A stretch of DNA of 52,954 bases from Verrucomicrobiota bacterium (GTDB lineage: Bacteria > Verrucomicrobiota > Verrucomicrobiia > Limisphaerales > J093). This document shows positions 40,771-48,383 of this stretch, piece by piece. The stretch is taken from the NCBI GenBank assembly GCA_029556615.1, contig JAKQDD010000078.1:1-52954 (forward strand), given 5' to 3'. The position numbers and the translations under genes were made by a program. How positions within the stretch are numbered: position 1 is the stretch's first letter; each line of letters opens with the position of its first letter. The notes under the pieces were generated by a model, which saw only the letters and a program-made list of their open reading frames with translations, was not told the DNA's origin and ran no database searches.

Positions 40771-41622
40771 ATGCGAGATCCCCGGGCCAACAGGTCATTC
40801 GATAGCCGTGTGTTGCGGGCGATCGCACGAGGCGCGGTCCTTGTCCTGTTGATCTCGGGTGTTGTCGGCATGGCCCCGAAGGGCGGGGCTGCGGTTACGA
40901 TTGACATGCCCGAGGTCCTCCTTGCGCCAAATCAGGCCGGGCAGACCTTCGAGGTGCACGCCGTGAACCATGGGGACCCCGTGCCGGTGACCGGGATTGG
41001 ATTCAACGTCCAGGTGGCGGATGGTGGGGTTCCCGCCGGAGGTCGCATCCAGGGTCCCGCGATTACGTCCGTGGATGTGGTGACCGGGACGGTCTTCGCC
41101 TCGAACAACAACGGGCCCAGCGGCGCGGGGTCGATGGTCCCGCAAGTGTATGAGCGGGGGACCCTGACGTCCTCGGGGTCGGTGAACCTCCCGAGTGGCA
41201 TTTCGAAAGTGGCGACCGTCGTCCTCGACACCACAGGCTTCGATTCCGGGACCTTCACCCTGACCCTGAACACGGTGAACGATCGCACTCATTATACGAC
41301 GCTGAGCGGGAATCTGCGTCCATTGTTGATCGATGGCGCGGTGACGATTGCCTCGCCGCCCCGGGTGATGCGGATTATCGCGTGCGCGCCCTCGAGGCTG
41401 GCATTGACCTTCACGACGATCGCGGGGGTCCGTTACCGCGTGCAGCGGGCTGACACCCTGGGGGCGGCAGCCTGGGCCAACGTCCCCCACGCGCTCGCGG
41501 CGGACGAACCGCTCGTGATCGAGCCGCAGATCGGGCTGGGCGCGCCTCAGACTGTCTATGTCGAGTGCTCAGCCGGCGCGGCTGGTTTCTATCGCATCCG
41601 GATGGACCCCCCTGGGCCTTGA
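40771..41622 (+). CDS. secreted cohesin-like protein without PEP-CTERM (paralogue of 39900-40586)
   Basis: A 283-residue product from ATG 40771, chosen because it places a signal peptide (basic start, 'GAVLVLLISGVVGMAPKGGAA') directly before the mature domain; the open frame upstream is repeat DNA. Residues about 40-185 are clearly homologous to the upstream PEP-CTERM protein, with 'IDMPEVLLAPNQAG', 'GIGFNVQVADGG', 'GSMVPQVYERGT' and 'VATVVLDTTGFDSGTF' at about half identity by eye. The C-terminus has instead a ~80-residue beta-rich tail ('VRYRVQRADTLG' to 'AGFYRIRMD'), the type often seen at the end of verrucomicrobial exported proteins, so anchoring must differ. It may be a soluble partner or an alternative receptor for the giant protein. 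Confidence 0.7.
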   Translation: MRDPRANRSFDSRVLRAIARGAVLVLLISGVVGMAPKGGAAVTIDMPEVLLAPNQAGQTFEVHAVNHGDPVPVTGIGFNVQVADGGVPAGGRIQGPAITSVDVVTGTVFASNNNGPSGAGSMVPQVYERGTLTSSGSVNLPSGISKVATVVLDTTGFDSGTFTLTLNTVNDRTHYTTLSGNLRPLLIDGAVTIASPPRVMRIIACAPSRLALTFTTIAGVRYRVQRADTLGAAAWANVPHALAADEPLVIEPQIGLGAPQTVYVECSAGAAGFYRIRMDPPGP

Positions 41623-41955
41623 TGAGAGTCCATCGGCGAAAGCTCTGCGAGGTGCTTGCTCGGAACAGCCAGCGGTTTCGGAAGGTGATTCGGCCATGGT
41701 GACCAAACGACGTTGACCTCAAGCGTTTAGATCCCACGCAGGCATTTTCGGATTCAACGAGGCGGATTCAAGAAGGAGCCGGGGAGATTGAAGAGAAACT
41801 GTTGGGGCCAGCCCAAATCCCTTGCCTGTCCTCACTTAGCATCGTAGAATCTGTTAAGTCGGGCAGCGGATCGTCGGTTTGGTCATCGGTGAACAGATGT
41901 TCGGCGACCCCAGGTTTTATCCTGTCTATCCGGGAGAGAACTACTGGACGTTCCG
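41623..41955. other. intergenic region, no gene recognised
   Basis: About 330 bases, visibly less GC-rich than their surroundings, between the surface-protein locus and the peptide-synthetase cluster. Short open frames on both strands (for example 41768-42025 on the minus strand) show no recognisable motif. It probably holds the promoter for the transferase gene; no clear -35/-10 pair or terminator was found. Confidence 0.4.
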
Positions 41956-42822
41956 GTGAATGCAGGCAAGCGACGAGTTCAAAGGGCAGGGCATCGGCCG
42001 ACGGCAACGACGACGGCGGACGCACACCCGGTGGGTGGTCGACTGTTTGACGACCGCCTGGTCTATAAGATGTGCCGGGGCATCGATGAGCACCCAGTCA
42101 CGTTGGCCGACCTCTCCGCCGCCATCCATGTTTGGGGATTGCCGGTTCGTTCCCCTGCCGCGGAAGAGTGGCTCGGTCACGGGGTGCTATCCGCAGAAGA
42201 ACAAGAGTGGGCTTCCCGCCTTACCGTCGCGGATCGTCGGTTGTTCATCACCACGCGCGGGGTCTTGCGCCTGCTTCTGGGGCGGTACCTGGAGCGAAAT
42301 CCGAGGCACATTGGTTTGCGCAAGGATGCCTCGGGTAAACCCTTCCTCTCCTTTCCAGCTGACAGCGGCCTGCAGTTCAGCGTCTCTCATTCCGGGGACT
42401 TTGGGCTATTGGGATTTGCCCTGAACCGTCGGATTGGGGTGGATGTCGAGCGCCATCTCCCGGATTTCCCGTGGAGTCAGGTGGCGCAAAGCTGGTTCGC
42501 GCCTGAGGAGACAGCCCTGCTGAGTACGGCAGCCCCGGCCCGGCGCATGGCGTTGTTCTATTCGATCTGGACGTTGAAAGAAGCGTATGCCAAGGCACTG
42601 GGACAGGGCCTTGCCCTCCCGGGGCAGTCGTTTGCGGTGTGTCCCTTCGGGGAGGGACCTCGCGGTCTCCTCGCTTGTCGGTCGAACGAAAGCCGAGGCA
42701 GTGAGTGGATCATGCAGACTCCGTTCTGCGATCGAACCGGATACTCGGCGGCCGTGGCGTGGGAAGCCGGGTCCATCGAGCTCACCGTCCGGTGCTTTTC
42801 CCTCAAGCCGGACGGGGTGTGA
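41956..42822 (+). CDS. 4'-phosphopantetheinyl transferase, Sfp type
   Basis: A 288-residue product that transfers the phosphopantetheine arm of CoA to the serine of carrier domains, activating the NRPS of this cluster. Motifs in order: 'IHVW' near residue 50; 'LGRYLERNP'; 'GKPFLSF'; the CoA-binding histidine in 'FSVSHSGDFGL'; the magnesium ligands in RIGVDVERH; and WTLKEAYAKALGQGL with the catalytic Glu/Lys. This order and the length of the conserved part (~235 residues) fit the Sfp/HetI subfamily. The first 38 residues are basic and unlike the family, so ATG 42070 (MCRGIDEHP) is a plausible alternative start. It is the first gene of the plus-strand cluster. Confidence 0.92.
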   Translation: MNAGKRRVQRAGHRPTATTTADAHPVGGRLFDDRLVYKMCRGIDEHPVTLADLSAAIHVWGLPVRSPAAEEWLGHGVLSAEEQEWASRLTVADRRLFITTRGVLRLLLGRYLERNPRHIGLRKDASGKPFLSFPADSGLQFSVSHSGDFGLLGFALNRRIGVDVERHLPDFPWSQVAQSWFAPEETALLSTAAPARRMALFYSIWTLKEAYAKALGQGLALPGQSFAVCPFGEGPRGLLACRSNESRGSEWIMQTPFCDRTGYSAAVAWEAGSIELTVRCFSLKPDGV

Positions 42823-42824
42823 CG

Positions 42825-43723
42825 ATGGAGACTCCCAATCTTGACGACGGCGCTGACCAGCCCGCGAAGCCGGACTTGGGAGGCACAGATCCGGAGCCTC
42901 AGGCCGGAACCGCGGCACATCGTGTGCCTCGTCGGCCGCAGACCGAGCGTCAAAGTGCCTCTGGTCGATCCCGTCGATGTGCGGGAGGGGCAGCCAACCA
43001 CGTTTCCCAGCCTGGGTCTGCTGATCCTGGGCACGTCGCTTGCGGGACGTCTCTGGGCGACAGCGGGCTCAAGGCGACCGTGGTGGACTTGGCCAGGGGG
43101 TGTCTGAAACTCCCCGGCCCGCGCACGCGTGGCGATGTGCCCACCAGGGCCTGCGACTTCTGCGGGATCCCCGCGGGGGCGGCCCCGGTCCTTTCGAAGC
43201 CGCATCAATCTGGACCGCGACCTGCGGGCGACCTGCTGCGGCGCAACCTGACCATGTGGCGCGAGATCGGGCGACGGAGCGGACGGGTAACCGGCGGCCT
43301 GGTGTTGACGCACCTCGGCATCACCCCGGGGATCATGGCAATCAACTTCGCGCGACGGAGAGCGATGCTGCACCATTACGGACCGTGCCTTGTCGCTTTC
43401 AACTGCGGACTGCTGGCGCCGTTGCCGGGTAGCGCGGCGTTCCGCTACCTGAGCAGCCAAAGGAGGCGCAGGCGCGCGCCCAGACTCTGGGATTGAGGGT
43501 GAATACCCGGTACCTCCAGAGGATTGCTCCCAAGTATCGACGAGATGACCTTTTCAACGCGGAGGACCTTGTGCAGGACTACATCCGCGGGTGTTGTCCC
43601 GACATTCCCGTCGATTTGGCCTATGACTACTTGCGGCGCACACGGGAATTGGTCGAACAACATCGGATCACTTGCGAAGGAGTGCGGGCTCCGGATTCAC
43701 TGATTCTCGTCTCAGACCGGTGA
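42825..43723 (+). pseudogene. broken B12-binding/radical SAM gene
   Basis: Meaningful protein sequence jumps between frames. Frame 1 gives 'HIVCLV', 'FPSLGLLILGTSLAGRL', the opening of a cobalamin-binding domain. A CTCT at 43051-43054 looks like a 2-base duplication: removing one CT continues seamlessly as GDSGLKATVVDLARG in frame 0. Frame 0 then carries 'ACDFCGIPAG' and 'VAFNCGLLAPLPGSAAFRYL' (the PLPGS typical of these enzymes) to the TGA at 43494-43496. Frame 2 continues at 43493 as 'RYLQRIAPKYRRDDLFNAEDLVQDYIRG' to 43723. A complete CxxxCxxC is not present and the total is about 300 codons against the usual 500-600, so internal deletion is likely as well as two frameshifts. A sequencing error could explain only one of these. 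Confidence 0.6.
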
Positions 43724-43754
43724 AGCATGCAGTCCAAAGGAACCGTGGGGGAGC

Positions 43755-43872
43755 AGCGGGGCACCCTGCCTCCGCGCCTCGCTACTTTGGAGTCCTCGAA
43801 GCGAGGGGGGAGGGGCTGCAACGGGAGAGACCGGAACTTGACCTAATCCATCGACTTTCACAAGTCGAGGAT
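43755..43872 (-). repeat. dispersed repeat family 2, copy upstream of the oxoamine synthase gene
   Basis: Read on the minus strand it contains TCCTCGACTTGTG, AGGTCAAGTTC, then TTCGAGGACTC and TAGCGAGGCGCG in the same order and near-identical spacing as 40586-40700. It lies between the broken radical SAM gene and the oxoamine synthase gene. Confidence 0.7.
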
Positions 43873-43959
43873 TCGCATTGACTTGAAGATTGCCGCACCA
43901 CAGGATGGCGAGTAGCCGAAGGGGATGGGACCACCGACTGCAGACCTGTACTTCGCTTC

Positions 43960-43967
43960 GGAGGTGA
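43960..43967 (+). promoter_or_regulatory. ribosome-binding site fixing the oxoamine synthase start
   Basis: GGAGGTGA lies five bases before ATG 43973. It is a near-perfect Shine-Dalgarno sequence, and the in-frame ATG at 43925 has a much poorer context. Confidence 0.7.
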
Positions 43968-43972
43968 CGGCA

Positions 43973-45136
43973 ATGTCGCGCGCCGGCACGCTCAGGAATT
44001 ATCACGAGGTCGAACGGGGGATGGCGTCGGGCCCGCAGGTCCGCGTGAATGGCAAATCCTGCCTGACGTTCTGCTGTCAAGACTACTTGGGACTCTCGCG
44101 GCATCCGGCCATGCTGGAAGCTATGCGAGAAGCGGTGGATCGCTATGGATGCGGCATGGCAGGATCGCGCTTCATCGGGGGCACGAGCCCGCTCCACCAC
44201 CAAGCGGAGCGTGCCCTCGCCGCCCTCCATGACGGCGAAGCCGCGGTCCTCTACGCGAACGGGTACATGGCGAATCTCGGCAGCATCGCCGCGCTTGCCA
44301 AACCCGGGGACGTCATCTTCTCCGACGAACTCAACCATGCCAGCATCATCGACGGTTGTCGCCTCAGCCGGTCGGAGATCGTGGTCTGGCGGCATAATGA
44401 CGTCGAAGACCTACGGCTGCGGCTGCAACAGTATCCCAGTGCGGGCAACCGCTTCGTCATCTGCGAATCACTCTACAGCATGGAGGGGCATTTCGCGCCG
44501 GTGCGGGAAGTCTTGAGTGCTTGCGCCGAGTTTGGGTGTTTTGCTTATGTGGACGAGATTCATGCCGTGGGCGTCTACGGTCCGAAAGGCGACGGCTATG
44601 CGGCGCAACTGGGATTGAGCTCGCAGGTTGACCTGCTGATGGCAGGGGCAGGGAAGGCCTTAGGAAGCCTGGGCGGGTATGTGGTCACGCGGAGCGATCC
44701 GGCGGCCCTGTTGAAGTCCCGATCGCGAGCCTTCATCTTCACGACCGCGCTTCCCCCGGCGATCGTCAGCACGGTCATCACGGCCACCGAGTTGGTGGTC
44801 GACGCTGGCCTGCTGCGTCGGCGGATCTTGGAGAATGCCCGCACCCTACGATCTTGGCTACGGGAAGCGGACTTTGACTGCATGACCAGCGAGTCCCACA
44901 TCGTGCCCATTCTCACCGGGTCGTCGGAAACCACCGGGCGGGTCACGCAGCATCTGCTGGCGGATGGTCTCTATGCGCAAGGGGTGACCTACCCGTCCGT
45001 CCCGAGAGACCGGGGTCGCCTGCGGATTGCCGTCACGGCGGATCACACGCTCGACGACCTTGACCGCTTGGTAAGCGGCCTCAAGAAGGTGCGTAACCAA
45101 GTCGCCTCGTTCCCGCGCCATCGCTCGACCGAATGA
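43973..45136 (+). CDS. PLP-dependent alpha-oxoamine synthase (BioF/KBL/SPT-like)
   Basis: A 387-residue product. The family condenses an amino acid with an acyl thioester, with decarboxylation, to give an alpha-amino ketone. Motifs: 'NYLG'-equivalent 'DYLGLSRHP'; 'GSRFIGGTSPLHHQAERALA'; 'LYANGYMANLG'; the PLP-stacking histidine in 'LNHASIIDG'; 'ESLYSMEGHFAP'; DEIHAVGVYG (usually DEAH); and the Schiff-base lysine in GAGKALGSLGGYV. Length is that of a single-domain BioF-type enzyme. Its place inside an NRPS cluster, away from any other bio gene, argues for a role in the peptide product, for example offloading or priming with an amino-ketone, rather than biotin synthesis. The strong Shine-Dalgarno sets the start, and the stop overlaps the next gene by ATGA. 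Confidence 0.87.
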   Translation: MSRAGTLRNYHEVERGMASGPQVRVNGKSCLTFCCQDYLGLSRHPAMLEAMREAVDRYGCGMAGSRFIGGTSPLHHQAERALAALHDGEAAVLYANGYMANLGSIAALAKPGDVIFSDELNHASIIDGCRLSRSEIVVWRHNDVEDLRLRLQQYPSAGNRFVICESLYSMEGHFAPVREVLSACAEFGCFAYVDEIHAVGVYGPKGDGYAAQLGLSSQVDLLMAGAGKALGSLGGYVVTRSDPAALLKSRSRAFIFTTALPPAIVSTVITATELVVDAGLLRRRILENARTLRSWLREADFDCMTSESHIVPILTGSSETTGRVTQHLLADGLYAQGVTYPSVPRDRGRLRIAVTADHTLDDLDRLVSGLKKVRNQVASFPRHRSTE

Positions 45137-46092
45137 AGCGGCGTTCGACTGACCTGGCAGCGACGTCTTCTGCTGACTGGCGCGACGGCGCAAAGCGCCG
45201 CCGCGCGCGCGGACCGGATCTCCGAGTGGCGGATCCGGCGGCGACGAAGCCCCCTCGGCCGGCGCAGAGCCCCGACGGTCTGATGGACCGTGTCTTGGCC
45301 CTGGGAACGGTCAAAGGTCGGTTTGCGATCAAGTACTTGCCGGTGAGCTTGCCGCTGAAATCACGCCGAACGGACTACGTGTTTGACGGTTTTCAGGTGG
45401 CCTCGAACCCCCGGCTCCTGCGTGAGGTCTGTCGCCGGCTTGCGGCACTGATTCCCAGAGAGGCTCGGTTTCTGGCGGGCGTTGCGTTGGCAGGAATCCC
45501 CTGGGTCACCCTCCTCTCGCAGATCACCGGGAGGCCCGCGCTCTTTGTCAGGATGCAGGCCAAGCATCATGGAACACGGCGGGTGATTGAAGGGAATCAG
45601 GACTTTGTCGGTCAGGCGGTGTGCCTCGTTGATGAAATCCTGGTGACCGGAAAGACGCTCGCCTGCGCGCGAGAACAGCTCCGCCAGCAGGGCGCCGTGC
45701 CCCAGTGGGCCGTTTTCCTGGCGGTGAGCGAAACCGAAGGCTTGCGGGCGGTGCGGCGGATGGGCATGAAGGCCCGCTACCTGTTCGACTGGAGGGACGG
45801 CCGAATGAGACAGGAAACGCTGCAGGTGTGTCGCTGCCTCAAACGGCGGCTGAGGCAGGCTCGGAGAAACCCTCGACCCCCCATGCCTGCGGCCAAGGAA
45901 ACCAGTCCCGCCTTTCTGCTCGGGATGTGTAGAGAGATCGAGGCACACTACCTCACCTGGCCCGTCGACAAGCTGCACCGATGGATTGGCTACATTCAAG
46001 GCGTGCTCGTGGCCACGGGTTACTCGACGGTGAAAGCTGAGCGAGGCATGATTCGGTTGGTCAGGCGGAAGACTCATGCCCGTCCGGACTAA
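45133..46092 (+). CDS. orotate phosphoribosyltransferase-like enzyme of the peptide cluster
   Basis: A 319-residue product overlapping the oxoamine synthase stop by four bases. Residues about 60-225 are a type I phosphoribosyltransferase. 'FVRMQAKHHGTRRVIEG' matches the mobile catalytic loop of orotate phosphoribosyltransferases, and VCLVDEILVTGKTL is the PRPP-binding loop with its two acidic residues. About 50 N-terminal residues, basic and Pro-rich, and about 90 C-terminal residues ('MCREIEAHYLTWPVDKLH', 'GYIQGVLVATGYSTVKAE') are additions not found in PyrE, which is about 200 residues. Translational coupling with a cluster gene argues against a housekeeping pyrimidine role. It may attach a ribosyl phosphate to the product or an intermediate, which is inference. 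The acceptor is unknown. Confidence 0.78.
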   Translation: MKRRSTDLAATSSADWRDGAKRRRARGPDLRVADPAATKPPRPAQSPDGLMDRVLALGTVKGRFAIKYLPVSLPLKSRRTDYVFDGFQVASNPRLLREVCRRLAALIPREARFLAGVALAGIPWVTLLSQITGRPALFVRMQAKHHGTRRVIEGNQDFVGQAVCLVDEILVTGKTLACAREQLRQQGAVPQWAVFLAVSETEGLRAVRRMGMKARYLFDWRDGRMRQETLQVCRCLKRRLRQARRNPRPPMPAAKETSPAFLLGMCREIEAHYLTWPVDKLHRWIGYIQGVLVATGYSTVKAERGMIRLVRRKTHARPD

Positions 46093-46139
46093 AGCGGCGC
46101 CATGCTTCGGTCGCCCCCTCGATCCCCGATGTTCGAGCC

Positions 46140-47186
46140 ATGACCGCCAAGCCACGCAAGCTGCGGGTCGCCGTGATCGGCTGCGGGGCTGTTGCCCAGT
46201 ACCGGCATCTGCCAGAATACCGGGCGCGGGATGATGTCGAGCTCGTGGCGGTGGTGGATCGCAACGCGCGCCGCGCCCAGGCGGTGGCCGGTCGTTTCGG
46301 CGTTCCCCACCACTTCGATCGGTATCGCCATGCCCTGGACCTCCACCTTGATGCTGTCAGCATCTGCACCCCAACCGCCTATCACGCGGTGCACTCCGTT
46401 GCCTTCCTGAGGGCCGGGGCCAGTGTGTTGTGCGAAAAGCCGATGGCCGCCTCCAGCCGGGAAGCCAACACCATGATCGCGGTGGCTGCCGGCGAGCAAC
46501 GCCAACTCATGATCGCCCACAATCAGCGCCTTCACCTCCCGCATATCGAGGGCCGGAAGATACTCCAGCGGGGCTGGCTGGGCCGGCCGATAGGTTTCTC
46601 CACGACCTTTGCCCATGCGGGGCCGGAAACTTGGAGCGTGGATGGCCGGCATTGCCATTTCTTCCGGAAGCGCCAAGCGGTCTGGGGCAGCCTGGCTGAC
46701 CTGGGCATCCACAAGATAGACCTCATGCGTTGGCTGCTGGAAGACGACTTCGTCGAAGTAGCGGCCATGTTTGACACCGTGCAGAAGCCGAGCTGCGAGG
46801 TGGAGGACATCGCCTTCTGCGTGATGCGAACCCGCCGCGGAGTGCTGGGCCAGATGTTCTCGGCTTGGATACACAAGCCCGGCTGTAACGACTCGACGGT
46901 GGTCTATTGTGACCAGGGTATTCTCCGGCTCGAGGACGACGCAGAGTTCAGTGTGATCGCCGTGCGGGACCGCGACGGGTGCGGCGACGTTCCGATCCGT
47001 GGCCTTCGGAGAGGCGACCGGGCCGGTCCGCAGAACAGCGGCGTTGTCGATGGCTTCCTCGATGCCCTCCAGCGCGACCAACCGGTCCCCATCCCCGCGA
47101 CGGAGGTGCTGGGTTCGCTGGCGGCGGTCGAGGCCTGCATCGAGTCGGCTAGGACCGGCAAGGCCGTTAGGGTGGCGAAGGGGTGA
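46140..47186 (+). CDS. Gfo/Idh/MocA-family NAD(P)-dependent oxidoreductase
   Basis: A 348-residue product. The N-terminal Rossmann fold shows 'RVAVIGCGAVAQYRHLP' and 'VELVAVVDRNARRAQ'; 'CTPTAYHAVHSVAFL' and CEKPMA (catalytic-site lysine in the conserved EKP) follow. The C-terminal alpha/beta domain has 'WGSLADLGIHKIDLMRWLL', including the conserved D-x-G-x-H. Such enzymes oxidise or reduce sugars, inositols or related polyols, and in biosynthetic clusters commonly make modified sugars. With a neighbouring glycosyltransferase and a phosphoribosyltransferase-like enzyme, a sugar-modifying role is reasonable. It begins 47 bases after the preceding gene on the same strand. Confidence 0.9.
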   Translation: MTAKPRKLRVAVIGCGAVAQYRHLPEYRARDDVELVAVVDRNARRAQAVAGRFGVPHHFDRYRHALDLHLDAVSICTPTAYHAVHSVAFLRAGASVLCEKPMAASSREANTMIAVAAGEQRQLMIAHNQRLHLPHIEGRKILQRGWLGRPIGFSTTFAHAGPETWSVDGRHCHFFRKRQAVWGSLADLGIHKIDLMRWLLEDDFVEVAAMFDTVQKPSCEVEDIAFCVMRTRRGVLGQMFSAWIHKPGCNDSTVVYCDQGILRLEDDAEFSVIAVRDRDGCGDVPIRGLRRGDRAGPQNSGVVDGFLDALQRDQPVPIPATEVLGSLAAVEACIESARTGKAVRVAKG

Positions 47187-47216
47187 GGTGGCAGGAGGAG
47201 AAAACCGGAAGGGCCC

Positions 47217-48383
47217 ATGGACCTCAGCGGCGGAACCCTGCGTCAGCGCAACCGGGAGGCAGCGCTCGAGGCCTGGCGGCGCGGCGAGACCTCCCTTGAG
47301 TCACGGCCCGTTGCGCTGTTCATCGAGCTGACACAAAGGTGCAATTTGGCATGTGCCATGTGTCGATCCACGCAAAGCCGCCCAACCGCGTCGGATATGA
47401 GCGAAGCGGTTTTGAGGTACATCGAGGCCGAGCTCCTGCCGAGCGCGTCCCTGGTCGATTTGCGCGGGTGGGGCGAAAGCACGCTCCGCCGTGATTTTTC
47501 GGGACTCGTGGAGCGATTCGGGGTGCCTGGGGTGCAGTTGCGCTTGGTGACCAACGGTGCGTGCAACGACTCCCAAGTCTGGCGCCGGCTCATGGAGCGG
47601 CGGGCCATCGTCGCGGTTTCCCTGGACGCGGCGGACGACGTGACCCTCCGCCGGCTTAGGGGGATTTCCTTGGAGCGGGTTTTGGACACGCTGCGGGAAC
47701 TAGTCCGGTGGCGGGATCGCTGCGGAGTGCCGGATCGTCACGTTGCCATCACGGCGGTAGTGGGGGCGCCGAACCTGGAGCAGATGCCTCAGTTGGTCCG
47801 CTTGGCGGCTCAGATCGGCATCCGTCGGGTCATTTGCTTCGCTTTGATTGCCTTGCCCGCCGACCCATGGCATTTGTCGCACCGACCGCTTCACGAGATC
47901 ACGGCGCTTCTGGACCAGGCACGCCTGGAGGCGTTGGATTGCGGAGTCGAACTTAGGCTGGGCAGTGCGTTGCACGAATCACTCACCCTCGATGCCCATC
48001 TCCTGCCGCGGTGTCTCCACCCTTGGATGTACTGCTACGTCGACTACCTGGGTCGTGTGGGCTTTTGCGATCACCTCGTCGGCCGGGTGGATTACACCGT
48101 GGGCCGCTTGGGCGAGCGCTCGGTGTCGGAGCTATGGAACGGTGCCACGATGGTCGCACTGCGCAGCCAACATGTATCCCGTCAGGGCGACGGCGGCCTG
48201 TTCTACCCTTGCGCCTGGTGCTATCGGAACCGCTACCCCGATTTCGAAGAGGTGCTGGATGAAACCTGGCAGGAGCGGAGCGTATCCACCTGCGTGGTTG
48301 ACCGTCTTTACGGTCTCCACCCGGAGCGAACGTCTTCTCGTCCGTTCGTCGCCCCCATGCCCTCACCTGCGGGCGACGCGTAG
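47217..48383 (+). CDS. radical SAM enzyme with SPASM-type C-terminus
   Basis: A 388-residue product. The iron-sulphur/SAM motif CNLACAMC (CxxxCxxC) is near residue 42, in the typical context 'IELTQRCNLACAMCR'. 'LRGWGEST' and 'LRLVTNGA' follow. The C-terminal 120 residues hold a Cys set (RCLHPWMYCYVD, VGFCDH, YPCAWCYRN) fitting a SPASM domain that binds auxiliary clusters. SPASM enzymes modify peptides, amino acids or sugars by radical chemistry; which one applies here cannot be read from the sequence. A ribosome-binding stretch GGAAGGG precedes the ATG. The 3' end overlaps the 3' end of the minus-strand glycosyltransferase gene by 76 bases (48308-48383). Confidence 0.9.
   Translation: MDLSGGTLRQRNREAALEAWRRGETSLESRPVALFIELTQRCNLACAMCRSTQSRPTASDMSEAVLRYIEAELLPSASLVDLRGWGESTLRRDFSGLVERFGVPGVQLRLVTNGACNDSQVWRRLMERRAIVAVSLDAADDVTLRRLRGISLERVLDTLRELVRWRDRCGVPDRHVAITAVVGAPNLEQMPQLVRLAAQIGIRRVICFALIALPADPWHLSHRPLHEITALLDQARLEALDCGVELRLGSALHESLTLDAHLLPRCLHPWMYCYVDYLGRVGFCDHLVGRVDYTVGRLGERSVSELWNGATMVALRSQHVSRQGDGGLFYPCAWCYRNRYPDFEEVLDETWQERSVSTCVVDRLYGLHPERTSSRPFVAPMPSPAGDA

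Noticed and set aside
41768..42025. Minus-strand 85-codon open frame between the surface locus and the transferase gene
   Set aside because: No motif, no ribosome-binding site, and it overlaps the start of the transferase gene.
42825..43496. A new intact gene (METPNLDD...) after the transferase
   Set aside because: Conserved cobalamin-domain sequence lies partly in another frame, so the frame-0 N-terminus is out-of-frame translation of a broken gene.
43973..45136. Naming the oxoamine synthase bioF
   Set aside because: No other biotin gene is nearby, and the gene is coupled to cluster genes; family membership does not establish the substrate.
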